64,000 bases of DNA, taken from assembly GCF_003385185.1 (NCBI RefSeq), contig NZ_PQHZ01000002.1, positions 124,001 through 188,000 on the forward strand. Reading direction: 5' to 3'. Made by a program: the position numbers and the translations under genes. The stretch is from Amycolatopsis palatopharyngis (GTDB taxonomy: Bacteria > Actinomycetota > Actinomycetes > Mycobacteriales > Pseudonocardiaceae). The notes under the pieces are model-generated. The model was not told the origin of the DNA and did not search any database. It saw nothing but the letters and a program-made list of their open reading frames with translations. The first letter of the stretch is position 1; every line of letters starts with the position of its first letter. This document shows positions 27,434-35,526 of the stretch, piece after piece.

Positions 27434-29646
27434 CCGGCGGCCCGATGTTTCGCGAGCGTCTCGACCTGGTGGTCGCGAACCTGCGATCCGTCGGCTGGTG
27501 AGGGCTCCCACTCCCCGTTGCCGGTGAGTACCCAGCAACGAGTCGCCGGGTCGAGCGCCGAATCCAGCACCTCGTCCAGTTGCGCGGTCAGTTTCGGATC
27601 CTTCACCCGCACCAGTGCCTCGATCCTCCGGTCCAGATTTCGGTGCATCATGTCCGCACTGCCGATCCAATACGAGCTACCCGCTCTGAAGTGAAAGACA
27701 CGTGAGTGCTCCAGGAATCGCCCGAGAATGGAGCGGACGACGATATTGTCGCTGAGCCCTGGGACACCCGGTTTGAGTGAGCAGATACCACGAACGACGA
27801 TCTCCACCGGAACTCCCGCCTGGGAAGCGCGATACAGGGCGTCGATGATCTGTTCGTCGACCAGTGAGTTGCACTTGATCCGAATCCCGGCTCGTCCGCC
27901 CGCCTTCTGCTGCTCGATTTCCTGTGAGATGCAATGCAGGATGCCGCGCCGGATGCCGTGCGGAGAGGTCAGGATGTTGCGGTAGGTGTCCTGCCTGGAG
28001 TAGCCGGTGAGCACGTTGAACAGGTCGGTCAGGTCGGCCCCGATCGTCGGATCCGCGGTGAGCAGGCCCATATCCTCGTAGATCCTGGCCGTCTTCGGGT
28101 TGTAGTTGCCGGTTCCGATATGGCAGTAGCGGCGGATCGTGGAGCCCTCCTGGCGCACCACCATCGCGACCTTGCAGTGGGTCTTCAGCCCCACCAGGCC
28201 GTAGACCACGTGCACGCCCGCGCGTTCCAGTGTGCGCGCCCAGCTGATGTTGGCCAGTTCGTCGAACCGTGCCTTGATCTCCACGAGGGCGACCACCTGC
28301 TTGCCCGCCTGCGCCGCATCGATGAGCGCGTCCACCACCGGGGAGTCACCCGAGGTTCGGTACAGCGTCTGTTTGATGGCGAGGACCTTGTTGTCGGCCG
28401 CCGCTTGTTCGATGAATCGCTGCACGCTCGTGGAGAACGAGTCGTAGGGATGGTGGACGAGGACGTCGCCCTCGCGGAGGGTGGCGAAAACGCTCTTCGG
28501 TGTCTCCCGCTCCCCGAACGCCGGGTGGGTCGCGGGCACGAACGGTGGGTCCTTGAGTTCCTTGCGGTCCACACTGGAGAGCTGGTGCAGGCAGCTGAGG
28601 TCGAGCAGGCCGGGAACCTCGACGACATCGTGCGGATCGACCTCGAGTTCGCGCAGCAGCAACTCGAGCATGTGCTCGCTCATGTCGCTGGCGACCTCAA
28701 GGCGTACCGGAGGGCCGAACCTTCGCTGGGCGAGTTCGCGTTCGAGTGCTTGCAACAGGTCCTCGTCGCGATCCTCCTCGACCTCGAAATCCGCGTTCCG
28801 GGTGACCCTGAACACGTGGTGTTCGATGACTTCCATCCCGGTGAAGAGTTCGCCGAGGTGAGCGGAGATCAGCTCCTCCAGCGGAAGGAACGTCGCGGTC
28901 CGGCTCTGCCGTTGCTGCTCGATCCGGATCAGCCGGTGCACGTTGTTCGGCACCTTGACCCTGGCGAACCGCTCGGTGCCGCCCTCCGGGTCGCGAACCG
29001 TGACGGCCAGATTGAGCGAAAGGCCGGAAATGTAGGGAAACGGATGCGCCGGGTCCACCGCGAGCGGAGTCAGCACAGGGAAGATCTGCTCGCTGAAGTA
29101 GCTCGACAGGCGAACCTTGTCCGCCGCGTCCAGATCCGCCCAGCGCACGATGCGGATGCCCTCGTCGGCGAGCGCGGGCCGAACGTTCTCCTCGAACGCC
29201 TCGGTCTGACGCTCCACCAGGTCCTGATTGCGCTTGGCGATGTACGCCAGTTGCTCGCGCGGCGTGAGCCCGTCCGCGCTGCGCACCGACAGCCCCGTCT
29301 CGTCCCTGCGTTTGAGGCCGGCGACCCGGACCATGTAGAACTCGTCCAGATTGGACGCGAAGATCGCGATGAACTTGGTGCGTTCGAGCAGGGGCTGCGA
29401 CGGGTCCTCCGAGAGGGCGAGCACGCGCGCGTTGAAATCCTGCCAGGAGAGTTCCCGGTTGAAGTAGCGATCGTCGGGCAGCGAGTCGGTGAGCTGGGCG
29501 CTCGCCGCCGTCACGGCGGGCGGAGCCGAGGGGACCGCGTGCTTCTCCTGGGCCCTGTCGTTCGCCGAGGGCATCCGCCGGGACTGACCATCGGTCGTGG
29601 ATGACGGTTGGGCGGTGGTGATCTCGTCGCTGCTCACACCCTGCAT
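27430..29646 (-). CDS. ppk: Polyphosphate kinase 1
   Basis: 738 residues, cytoplasmic or membrane-associated. It reversibly polymerises the gamma-phosphate of ATP into polyphosphate. Domain order: a variable N-tail of about 50 residues, the N-terminal helical domain ([16 protein letters not shown]), the head domain, then two phospholipase-D-like C-terminal domains. The autophosphorylated His is His509 in [10 protein letters not shown], and a second conserved His is in [11 protein letters not shown]. The ATG at 29646 has no clear ribosome site; GTG three codons later is an alternative. The right-arm copy is complete. It lies 54 bp after cofC and overlaps mutT1. Confidence 0.96.
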   Translation of the reverse strand: MQGVSSDEITTAQPSSTTDGQSRRMPSANDRAQEKHAVPSAPPAVTAASAQLTDSLPDDRYFNRELSWQDFNARVLALSEDPSQPLLERTKFIAIFASNLDEFYMVRVAGLKRRDETGLSVRSADGLTPREQLAYIAKRNQDLVERQTEAFEENVRPALADEGIRIVRWADLDAADKVRLSSYFSEQIFPVLTPLAVDPAHPFPYISGLSLNLAVTVRDPEGGTERFARVKVPNNVHRLIRIEQQRQSRTATFLPLEELISAHLGELFTGMEVIEHHVFRVTRNADFEVEEDRDEDLLQALERELAQRRFGPPVRLEVASDMSEHMLELLLRELEVDPHDVVEVPGLLDLSCLHQLSSVDRKELKDPPFVPATHPAFGERETPKSVFATLREGDVLVHHPYDSFSTSVQRFIEQAAADNKVLAIKQTLYRTSGDSPVVDALIDAAQAGKQVVALVEIKARFDELANISWARTLERAGVHVVYGLVGLKTHCKVAMVVRQEGSTIRRYCHIGTGNYNPKTARIYEDMGLLTADPTIGADLTDLFNVLTGYSRQDTYRNILTSPHGIRRGILHCISQEIEQQKAGGRAGIRIKCNSLVDEQIIDALYRASQAGVPVEIVVRGICSLKPGVPGLSDNIVVRSILGRFLEHSRVFHFRAGSSYWIGSADMMHRNLDRRIEALVRVKDPKLTAQLDEVLDSALDPATRCWVLTGNGEWEPSPADGSQVRDHQVETLAKHRAAG

Positions 29647-29700
29647 TGTTCCGCACTCGGGCGGGTGATGCGCTTCCCGGATCCGACCCGGGAGTGAATG

Positions 29701-30348
29701 TTACGTCACGCAGCAGGGGGCGCCGACCAGTTGCGTGGTCCGGCTGCCCAGACCGAGCGTACGGGCGTGGACCAGGTCGGCGGGGGTGTCCACGTCACTG
29801 CGCAGGGTCGCGGCGGGCAGGTCGAGCGCGACCGCCCCGGACTCCAGATGCGCCAGGGCGGAGCCGGTACCGAAGAGCGGCCCGAGGGGGGCGCCAGGTG
29901 CGGAGACGAGCAGGGTGGTGCCGGTGCCGTGCCGATCGGCGAGGAACGCGCGGCGCTCGTCGGCCTCGGCCAGTGCCTCGGCCAGTTCGACCGAGCGCAG
30001 CGCGGGCAGGTCGGCCTGCAGCGCCGCGACGACGGACCAGGGGTCGTCGCGTCGCAGCAGGGTCTCGCCGTGCCGCAGCGCGGCGTTGAGCCCGCCCGCA
30101 CCCCGTTCACGGACCACTTCGGCGCCCAGTTCGGTGAGTTCGGCGAGTGCGGTGGGGTCGGTGCCGACCACCAGTACCCGGCGTACTCCGGCGGCTCCGA
30201 TCGCCGCGTTCAGGGTGTCCACGGCCAGCGCGAGCACCAGTTCGGCATGCCCGCCCGCGCCGGGGGGTGTGCCCGCGGCCCCCCGCAGCCGGGACTTTCC
30301 GGCATGGGGAGGTTTCATCGGGACGATCAGGTCCACCTCGCGAGCCAC
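29701..30348 (-). CDS. cofC: Phosphoenolpyruvate/2-phospholactate guanylyltransferase (CofC/FbiD)
   Basis: 215 residues. It makes the GTP-activated three-carbon donor for coenzyme F420 assembly; the mycobacterial orthologue FbiD (Rv2983) uses phosphoenolpyruvate and is also next to ppk. The N-terminal nucleotidyltransferase signature is VDLIVPMKPPHAGKSRLRG; LQADLPALRSVEL carries the metal-binding Asp, and DVDTPADL closes the domain. GTG at 30348 is taken as start; the long frame upstream runs through repeats and plsC and is rejected. First gene of the probable cofC-ppk-mutT1 unit. Other F420 genes are not in the window. Confidence 0.9.
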   Translation of the reverse strand: MAREVDLIVPMKPPHAGKSRLRGAAGTPPGAGGHAELVLALAVDTLNAAIGAAGVRRVLVVGTDPTALAELTELGAEVVRERGAGGLNAALRHGETLLRRDDPWSVVAALQADLPALRSVELAEALAEADERRAFLADRHGTGTTLLVSAPGAPLGPLFGTGSALAHLESGAVALDLPAATLRSDVDTPADLVHARTLGLGSRTTQLVGAPCCVT

Positions 30349-30440
30349 GTCACCATCATTACCGGCTGGGGTCCCTTTCGCGCCACCGCGTCCTCGGACC
30401 CCTTGTTGGACCGTGATGGGGGGCGAGGGAGGATCACTCT

Positions 30441-30510
30441 CGCGCGACCGGCGCCGTGACCGACTCGGGAACGGCATCGAGCGTGGTGCAGCCCCGCTGG
30501 CGAGTGAGGC
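30441..30510. repeat. 70-nt dispersed repeat, single copy
   Basis: Begins CGCGCGACCGGCGCCGTGAC and ends CGCTGGCGAGTGAGGC. It aligns without gaps to the units at 31249-31425 and 33055-33276. It fills most of the intergenic region between divergent cofC and plsC. Confidence 0.7.
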
Positions 30511-30540
30511 GAAAAGTGGGTTGGACATGGAGGAGGAGTT

Positions 30541-31254
30541 GTGGCTGATCGGGAGAAGGGCGGGTTCTGGGTCGGCGCCGCTGCCGCGCTGTTCTACCCG
30601 CTGAGCTGGATCGGGAAGCGTGTGTACGTGGACGCGGACCGGGTTCCCCGCGAAGGAGCAGCACTGCTCGTGCTCAACCACGTGTCCCACCTTGACCCGG
30701 CGGTGGACGCGGTGTTCGTGCATCGCAACAAGCGCGTGCCGAGGTTCCTGGCCAAGGACACCGTCGCGAAGGCCCCCATCTTCGGCCGGATCTTCCTCGG
30801 CTCCGGCGGCATCCCGGTCTACCGTGGATCCAGCTCGGCCGGAGACAGCCTGCGGGCCGCCCACCGCACACTGCAGGAGGGCAAGATCGTGGTGATCTAC
30901 CCGGAGGGCACGATCACCAGGGACCCCGAAGGCTGGCCGAAGCGTTCCTACACGGGCGTCGCCCGGCTGGCGCTGGAGAACGACGTGCCGGTGATCCCGG
31001 TGGCCCGCTGGGGCACCCAGGCGATCTGGAACGGCTACGACAAGAAGTTCCGCCCGTTCCCGCGCAAGAAGGTCGTGCACGCGGTCGGCAGGCCGGTGGA
31101 CCTCTCCGGCTATCGCGAGGAGGGCGGCACGGCCAGTCCCGCCGTCCTGCGTGAGGTCACGGAGCTGCTGATGCGCGAGGTCGTCGACCTGCTCTCCGAC
31201 GTACGCGGGGAGCGTCCACCCGCCCGGGACGACGCCCCGACCGATGGCGAGTGA
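30541..31254 (+). CDS. 1-acyl-sn-glycerol-3-phosphate acyltransferase family protein (PlsC-like)
   Basis: 237 residues. It would acylate lysophosphatidic acid, or a related lyso-acceptor, at the membrane. The acyltransferase motif I is LNHVSHLD (His-x4-Asp) near residue 44; motif III is YPEGTITRD near residue 120. One N-terminal hydrophobic stretch (about 9-24) may anchor it. GTG at 30541 follows GGAGGAG. It lies upstream of gpsA, which makes the glycerol-3-phosphate backbone, so the two probably act in the same phospholipid pathway. Confidence 0.9.
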   Translation: MADREKGGFWVGAAAALFYPLSWIGKRVYVDADRVPREGAALLVLNHVSHLDPAVDAVFVHRNKRVPRFLAKDTVAKAPIFGRIFLGSGGIPVYRGSSSAGDSLRAAHRTLQEGKIVVIYPEGTITRDPEGWPKRSYTGVARLALENDVPVIPVARWGTQAIWNGYDKKFRPFPRKKVVHAVGRPVDLSGYREEGGTASPAVLREVTELLMREVVDLLSDVRGERPPARDDAPTDGE

Positions 31255-31425
31255 GGCAACTGGCATGAGCGACCGGCACCGTGTGTTAGTCGGGTACGGC
31301 ATTGAGCGATGTGCAGCCTGCCGGCGAGTGAGGCAAGGGGCATGAGCGACCGGCACCGTGTGTTAGTTGGGTACGGCATTGAGCGATGTGCAGCCTGCCG
31401 GCGAGTGAGGCAACTGGCATGAGCG
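31249..31425. repeat. Tandem repeat, 77-bp period, 2.3 copies
   Basis: Units at 31249-31325 and 31326-31402 are nearly identical, and a partial third (31403-31425) supplies the upstream region and first codons of gpsA. Each full unit contains a 70-nt core homologous to 30441-30510 and 33055-33276. Because the partial unit includes the gpsA start (GGCATGAGCGA), each full unit contains a decoy ATG start for a 26-codon frame. Confidence 0.9.
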
Positions 31426-32435
31426 AAGGACTCCAGCGCATCGTCGTGCTCGGGGCGGGCTCGTGGGGCACGACCTTCGCGAAGGTGCTCGCCGACGCGG
31501 GACGTGACGTCACGGTCTGGGCACGCAGGACCGAGGTCGCGGACGAGATCGCGAGGGCACACAAGAACACGGCGTACCTGCCGGACGTCCGATTGCCGGA
31601 CAACCTGACGGCGACCACGGACGCGGCAGCCGCGCTCGACGGGGCCCACGCGGTCGTTCTCGCCGTGCCCAGCCAGCGGCTGCGGGACAACCTGGCGTAC
31701 TGGCGCGAGCTGCTGCCTGCCGATGTCCCACTGGTCAGTCTCGCCAAGGGCGTCGAACTGGGCACCCTGAAGCGAATGAGCGAGGTCATCGCCGAGGTCG
31801 CGGAGTGCGCACCGGAGCGGGTGGTGGTGGTCTCCGGGCCCAACCTCGCCAAGGAGATCGCGTTGCGGCAGCCCTCGGCAGCGGTGCTGGCCTGCACGGA
31901 CCACGAGCGGGCTGTCGCCGTGCAGCACGCGTGCTCGAACTCCTACTTCCGGCCCTACACCAACACGGACGTGGCGGGCTGCGAGCTCGGCGGCGCGTGC
32001 AAGAACGTCATCGCCCTGAGCTGCGGGATGGCCGTCGGCATGGGGTTCGGCACCAACACGGTGGCGACTCTGATCACCCGCGGTCTGGCCGAGATGGCGC
32101 GGCTCGGCAGCCGAATCGGCGCCGACCCCCTCACGTTCGCCGGCCTGGCCGGTGTCGGTGACCTGGTGGCGACCTGTTCCTCACCGCTGTCGCGAAATCG
32201 GACTTTCGGCGAACGGCTCGGCAGGGGCGAGACGGTGGAGCAGGCGCAGGCAGCGGCGGGTGGCCAGGTCGCGGAGGGCGTGATGTCCTGTTCGTCGATC
32301 CGCGAACTGGCCGGTGGCCTCGGTGTCGACATGCCGATCACGGACGCGATGTACCGGGTGTGTCATGAGGGCGGCGATCCCAGATCGCTGGGTGCCGAAC
32401 TGCTCGGCCGGGAACGCAAGCACGAGTGGTCCTGA
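31419..32435 (+). CDS. gpsA: Glycerol-3-phosphate dehydrogenase [NAD(P)+]
   Basis: 338 residues. Reduces dihydroxyacetone phosphate to sn-glycerol-3-phosphate for phospholipid synthesis, in the cytoplasm. The N-terminal dinucleotide motif is [17 protein letters not shown] and [12 protein letters not shown] carry the catalytic lysines; [10 protein letters not shown] follows in the C-terminal helical domain. ATG at 31419 is chosen; the frame extends 11 codons into the tandem repeat upstream, which is unlikely to be translated as part of GpsA. The orthologue lies close to ppk and ddl in mycobacteria. Confidence 0.95.
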   Translation: MSEGLQRIVVLGAGSWGTTFAKVLADAGRDVTVWARRTEVADEIARAHKNTAYLPDVRLPDNLTATTDAAAALDGAHAVVLAVPSQRLRDNLAYWRELLPADVPLVSLAKGVELGTLKRMSEVIAEVAECAPERVVVVSGPNLAKEIALRQPSAAVLACTDHERAVAVQHACSNSYFRPYTNTDVAGCELGGACKNVIALSCGMAVGMGFGTNTVATLITRGLAEMARLGSRIGADPLTFAGLAGVGDLVATCSSPLSRNRTFGERLGRGETVEQAQAAAGGQVAEGVMSCSSIRELAGGLGVDMPITDAMYRVCHEGGDPRSLGAELLGRERKHEWS

Positions 32436-32640
32436 GCGTGGCCACGGCGACCGGCGCCGTCCACCTTGTGAGATGAATTGACCGCGGCGAGGGCCGCTGG
32501 TTTCCTTGTCCTGTGCTGACGCCAGATGCCCCCGTGCTGCGAGGTCGCCTCGACCTGCGCCGGGCCGCTGGCGTGCGGTGTCGCTGTTGCCGGTGATCCA
32601 ACCCACCCGCCTGCCGTCATCGCAACTCGAGGACACCTTC

Positions 32641-33276
32641 ATGTTCGCCGTTCCGGACAACACTGTCGCCATCGCCGAGAACCCCATCCTGCGCCATCCG
32701 GTGCGCGTCGCACTCCAGTTCGCCGCGGATCGCGACCAATGGCGCCACCTGCTGCGCTACGACCCCGATCGCCGATTCGCCGCCCTGATCGCCCGCTCCG
32801 CCGACGAGGAGGTCTGGTTGATGAGCTGGCTTCCCGGTCAGGGCACCGACCTGCATGACCACGGGCCGTCGACCGGCGCGTTCACCGTGGTCACCGGCGA
32901 ACTGTCGGAGTCGGTCGCCCGCCGGACCGCCGATGGCGCGGCCCTGCGGGAACCGCATACGGTCTCGGTTGGCCAGTCGCGGGTCTTCGGTCCCGGTTAC
33001 GTCCATGAGGTCAGCAACCGGGGGACCGATCCGGTAGTGAGCGTGCACGTGTATCGCGCGACCCGCACCGTGAACAATGTGGGTACGGCACTGAGCGCGG
33101 TGGAGCCCGGCCGGCGTGTGAGGCCAGAGGATCGCGCGACCCGCACCGTGAACAATGTGGGTACGGCACTGAGCGCGGTGGAGCCCGGCCGGCGTGTGAG
33201 GCCAGAGGACCGCGCGACCCGGACAATGAACCACCGGGGCGCGGCTTTGAGCCCGGCGACCCTGGCCGGCGTGTGA
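32641..33276 (+). CDS. Cysteine dioxygenase family protein with repeat-derived C-terminus
   Basis: 211 residues. A cupin with the iron-binding His72 and His74 in LHDHG and His122 in GYVHEV, the pattern of thiol dioxygenases that oxidise cysteine to its sulfinate. The domain ends at about residue 139 (VSVHVYRA). From residue 140 the frame continues through three 78-bp repeats, giving two identical 26-residue units (ATRTVNNVG..RVRPEDR) and a diverged third. The family normally ends with a short tail after the last strand, so the repeat has probably replaced the native 3' end. ATG at 32641 follows GAGGA. No partner gene is adjacent. Confidence 0.85.
   Translation: MFAVPDNTVAIAENPILRHPVRVALQFAADRDQWRHLLRYDPDRRFAALIARSADEEVWLMSWLPGQGTDLHDHGPSTGAFTVVTGELSESVARRTADGAALREPHTVSVGQSRVFGPGYVHEVSNRGTDPVVSVHVYRATRTVNNVGTALSAVEPGRRVRPEDRATRTVNNVGTALSAVEPGRRVRPEDRATRTMNHRGAALSPATLAGV
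33055..33276. repeat. Tandem repeat, 78-bp period, three copies, in frame with the dioxygenase
   Basis: Units begin at 33055, 33133 and 33211. The first two are almost identical and the third is diverged. Each carries the 70-nt core seen at 30441 and 31249, ending GGCGTGTGAGGC. A 78-bp period equals 26 codons, so the frame stays open. Confidence 0.92.
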
Positions 33277-33314
33277 GGCCGGAAATGGGCTGAACAGCCT
33301 GTTGTGGGCCGGAT

Positions 33315-34007
33315 TCAGGCCGGGTCGGGTCGGCGAACCTGACGCCGCTGGCTGACGTGCTCCGGCAGGGCGATGCCCTCGGGAAGCTGCGGATCAGGCC
33401 GCGGCTCGCCGAATCCGGTGTGGACCGGCAGCACCCCGGCCCAGGCGTTCCCGGCAGCCACATCGTCCGGATCGTCGATGACACCGGCCGAACGCATCTT
33501 CACCGAGGCTTCGGTGAGGTCGAGTGCCAGCACCGTCACCGCCGCCAGCTCCTTCTCGTTGACATCACGTGCGTGCTCCCAGGAGCCGGGCGCGAGATGG
33601 TCGGTGATCATCCGGAGCCCGTGCAGTTTCTCCGCGCGGTCGACCGGCTGCCGGAGCCGCCCGTAGATGACGGCACTGCGGTAGTTCATCGAATGGTTGT
33701 TCACCGAGCGGGCGTAGATGATGGCGTCGAGCAGGGTGACGGTCACGCAGACCTCGGGCCCCTCCGTACCCGCCCGCATGGTGGTCGCCCCGGTTGACCC
33801 GTGCAGGTAGAGCGTGTCTCCATCGCGGCCGTACCCCGTCGGGATCACCATGGGGGCCCCTCCCGCGTTCACCAGGCCGAGGTGGCAGACCAGTCCTTCG
33901 TCGAGAACCGCGTACAGGTTCGCGCGGTCGGTGGCCGCCCTGTCCTTCTTGCGGTTCAGTGTCGTGCGGGCGGTGGACGAGAGGCCGGTGGTGGTTGTCT
34001 CGGTCAT
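33315..34007 (-). CDS. Pyridoxamine 5'-phosphate oxidase-like FMN-binding protein
   Basis: 230 residues. The split-barrel flavin fold is suggested by DEGLVCHLGLVNAGGAPMVIPT near the N-terminus and by SMNYRSAVIYGRLRQ in the middle. It belongs to the PNPOx-related group, whose members bind FMN, F420 or haem; true PdxH activity cannot be claimed. The neighbouring divergent MocR/PdxR-type regulator, 70 bp away, suggests a role in vitamin B6 or amino-acid metabolism. No tail anomaly. Confidence 0.82.
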   Translation of the reverse strand: MTETTTTGLSSTARTTLNRKKDRAATDRANLYAVLDEGLVCHLGLVNAGGAPMVIPTGYGRDGDTLYLHGSTGATTMRAGTEGPEVCVTVTLLDAIIYARSVNNHSMNYRSAVIYGRLRQPVDRAEKLHGLRMITDHLAPGSWEHARDVNEKELAAVTVLALDLTEASVKMRSAGVIDDPDDVAAGNAWAGVLPVHTGFGEPRPDPQLPEGIALPEHVSQRRQVRRPDPA

Positions 34008-34043
34008 GTAGGCAGCATCCGAGACCAGGTGGCATCATGGAAC

Positions 34044-34074
34044 GGCCACTACTCGAAAGAATTGGAAGGCCACT
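34044..34074. promoter_or_regulatory. Direct repeat in the MocR/PNPOx divergent promoter
   Basis: GGCCACT at 34044-34050 and again at 34068-34074, 24 bp apart, in the 70-bp intergenic region just before the regulator start. MocR/PdxR proteins often bind direct repeats, so these are candidate half-sites. Confidence 0.35.
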
Positions 34075-34077
34075 GCC

Positions 34078-35490
34078 GTGAATGGCCAAAGCGAGGGCAA
34101 GCCTGTGCTGCAACCGAGTTCGACGCGAAGCGCGACCGCCCTTCCGGTCAGTCTCGACCGGGAGTCCGCGATACCGCTGGCGGTGCAGCTCGCCGACGCA
34201 CTGCGCGAGTCCGCCGCCACCGGCCACCTGCGCGGCGGGGACCGGTTGCCCTCCACCCGCGCGCTGGCCACCAGGCTCGGGGTGAGTCGCACGGTCACCT
34301 CGGCCGCCTACGAACAGCTGCACGCCGAGGGCTGGATCGCGGGCAAGCACGGTTCCGGGACCTACGTCACCACCTCACCGCCCGCGGAGCGCCCGCGGGG
34401 AAGGGCGGTGGTCGGCCGCGAGGGACCGCCACCGGGCCTGCTCGACCTGACCCCGGGTGTGCCCTGGGCGGAAGGTCTCGACAGGGCGGCGTGGCGGCGG
34501 GCCTGGCGAGCGGCGGCGGACGCACCGCCGTTGTCCGCCGCGCACCGGGCGGGCCTGCCCGAGTATCGCGCCGCGATCGCCGAGCACCTGCTGCGCCACC
34601 GCGGACTGGCGGTCGGCACGGAGTCCGTGCTCGCCACCGGGGGTACGACGGCAGCGGTGGTCGAACTCGCCGGCGCGGTCCTGGAGCCGGGTGACCGGGT
34701 CGCCGTCGAGGAGCCCGGATACCAGCGGGCCGTGCAGGCGTTCCGAGCGGCGGGTATCGAGGTTATCCCGTTGCCGGTCGACGGAGAGGGACTAGTTCCG
34801 GACTCCGTGCCCACCGGTGTCCGCGCCGTTTACTGCTCGCCCGCGCACCAGTATCCGATGGGCAGCCGGATGAGTGCTTCGCGACGGGTTGAGCTGGTGG
34901 AGCGGGCACGCGCTGAGGACTTCCTGCTCATCGAGGACGACTACGACGGTGAGCTGCGGTTCGACGTCGCGCCGTTGCCGCTGCTCGCCGCGCTGGCTCC
35001 GGATGTCGTCGCCCATCTCGGGACCACCAGCAAGATCCTCACTCCGACACTGGGCGCGGGTTGGATGGTCGCACCACAGCCGGTCACCTCGGCGGTGCTG
35101 GAGTTCCGGGAGCGCACAGGAACACGGCCGTCGCCCGCGGGACAGCGAGTGCTGGTCGAACTCGCGCGCAACGGTGACCTCGGGCGGCACCTGCGCAGGC
35201 TGCGCAGGGAGCTCTCCGAGCGGCGCACCCTGCTCGTCGACGCGCTGCGAGCGGCAGGTGTGCCGGTACTCGGGGACGACGCGGGGGCACATCTGGTGGT
35301 GCCCTGCTCGTCCCCTGAGGACGAGCACGCTCGCCTGGCGGAGGGCAGGGCGAGAGGTATTCAGCTCGACGGCCTCGGCAGGCACTTCGCGGGAGTCCCC
35401 TCCGCACACGGGATCGCCATCGCTTATGCGGGGTGTTCCCAGGACGCGTTGCGCGACGCGCTCGGGGATCTGGTCGAGATACTGCGCTGA
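34078..35490 (+). CDS. MocR/PdxR-family GntR regulator with aminotransferase domain
   Basis: 470 residues. GntR-type winged helix at about 25-90 (DRLPSTRALATRLGVSRTVTSAAYEQL), linker, then a fold-type I aminotransferase-like domain. The PLP lysine is Lys319 in TTSKILTPTLGAGW and the Asp of LLIEDDYDGELRF is present, so PLP binding is expected. Such proteins regulate the gene divergent to them, here the PNPOx-like gene, in response to PLP or an amine. GTG at 34078 is the start. Ends 36 bp before ddl. Confidence 0.9.
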   Translation: MNGQSEGKPVLQPSSTRSATALPVSLDRESAIPLAVQLADALRESAATGHLRGGDRLPSTRALATRLGVSRTVTSAAYEQLHAEGWIAGKHGSGTYVTTSPPAERPRGRAVVGREGPPPGLLDLTPGVPWAEGLDRAAWRRAWRAAADAPPLSAAHRAGLPEYRAAIAEHLLRHRGLAVGTESVLATGGTTAAVVELAGAVLEPGDRVAVEEPGYQRAVQAFRAAGIEVIPLPVDGEGLVPDSVPTGVRAVYCSPAHQYPMGSRMSASRRVELVERARAEDFLLIEDDYDGELRFDVAPLPLLAALAPDVVAHLGTTSKILTPTLGAGWMVAPQPVTSAVLEFRERTGTRPSPAGQRVLVELARNGDLGRHLRRLRRELSERRTLLVDALRAAGVPVLGDDAGAHLVVPCSSPEDEHARLAEGRARGIQLDGLGRHFAGVPSAHGIAIAYAGCSQDALRDALGDLVEILR

Positions 35491-35526
35491 CCCCGCGGCC
35501 GCAAGCGCCCGGTAGGGTGACGGCCC

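Larger units (their letters stand above)
14724..29446. repeat. Right arm of the giant inverted repeat
   Basis: Reverse complement of 1-14723. The arm is at least 14,723 bp; its true outer end cannot be placed because the left partner is cut by the window. Sequence continues beyond 29446 without any visible boundary element: ppk is intact across this point. Confidence 0.97.

Noticed and set aside
1-29446. Paralogous duplicates of ppk, leuCD, gltX and other genes
   Set aside because: The copies are identical to the base and mirrored about one axis, so they are one event or artefact, not diverged paralogues.
1-29446. Inverted repeat as a composite transposon or integron
   Set aside because: Neither arm contains a transposase, integrase or terminal repeats, and the right arm continues through an intact ppk without a boundary.
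27934-29604. Long plus-strand open frame of 556 codons opposite ppk
   Set aside because: It is the antisense shadow of ppk, His/Arg/Val-rich with no domain, as is common in high-GC DNA.
31272-31352. 26-codon frames inside the 77-bp repeats as real small genes
   Set aside because: They arise from duplication of the gpsA start region and have no independent coding evidence.
30349-31356. N-terminal extension of cofC into a 551-codon frame
   Set aside because: The extra part is antisense to plsC and repeat sequence; CofC homology begins at the GTG at 30348.
33055-33276. CRISPR array or insertion sequence
   Set aside because: The 78-bp units are directly adjacent with no spacers and carry no transposase; they are read through as coding sequence.
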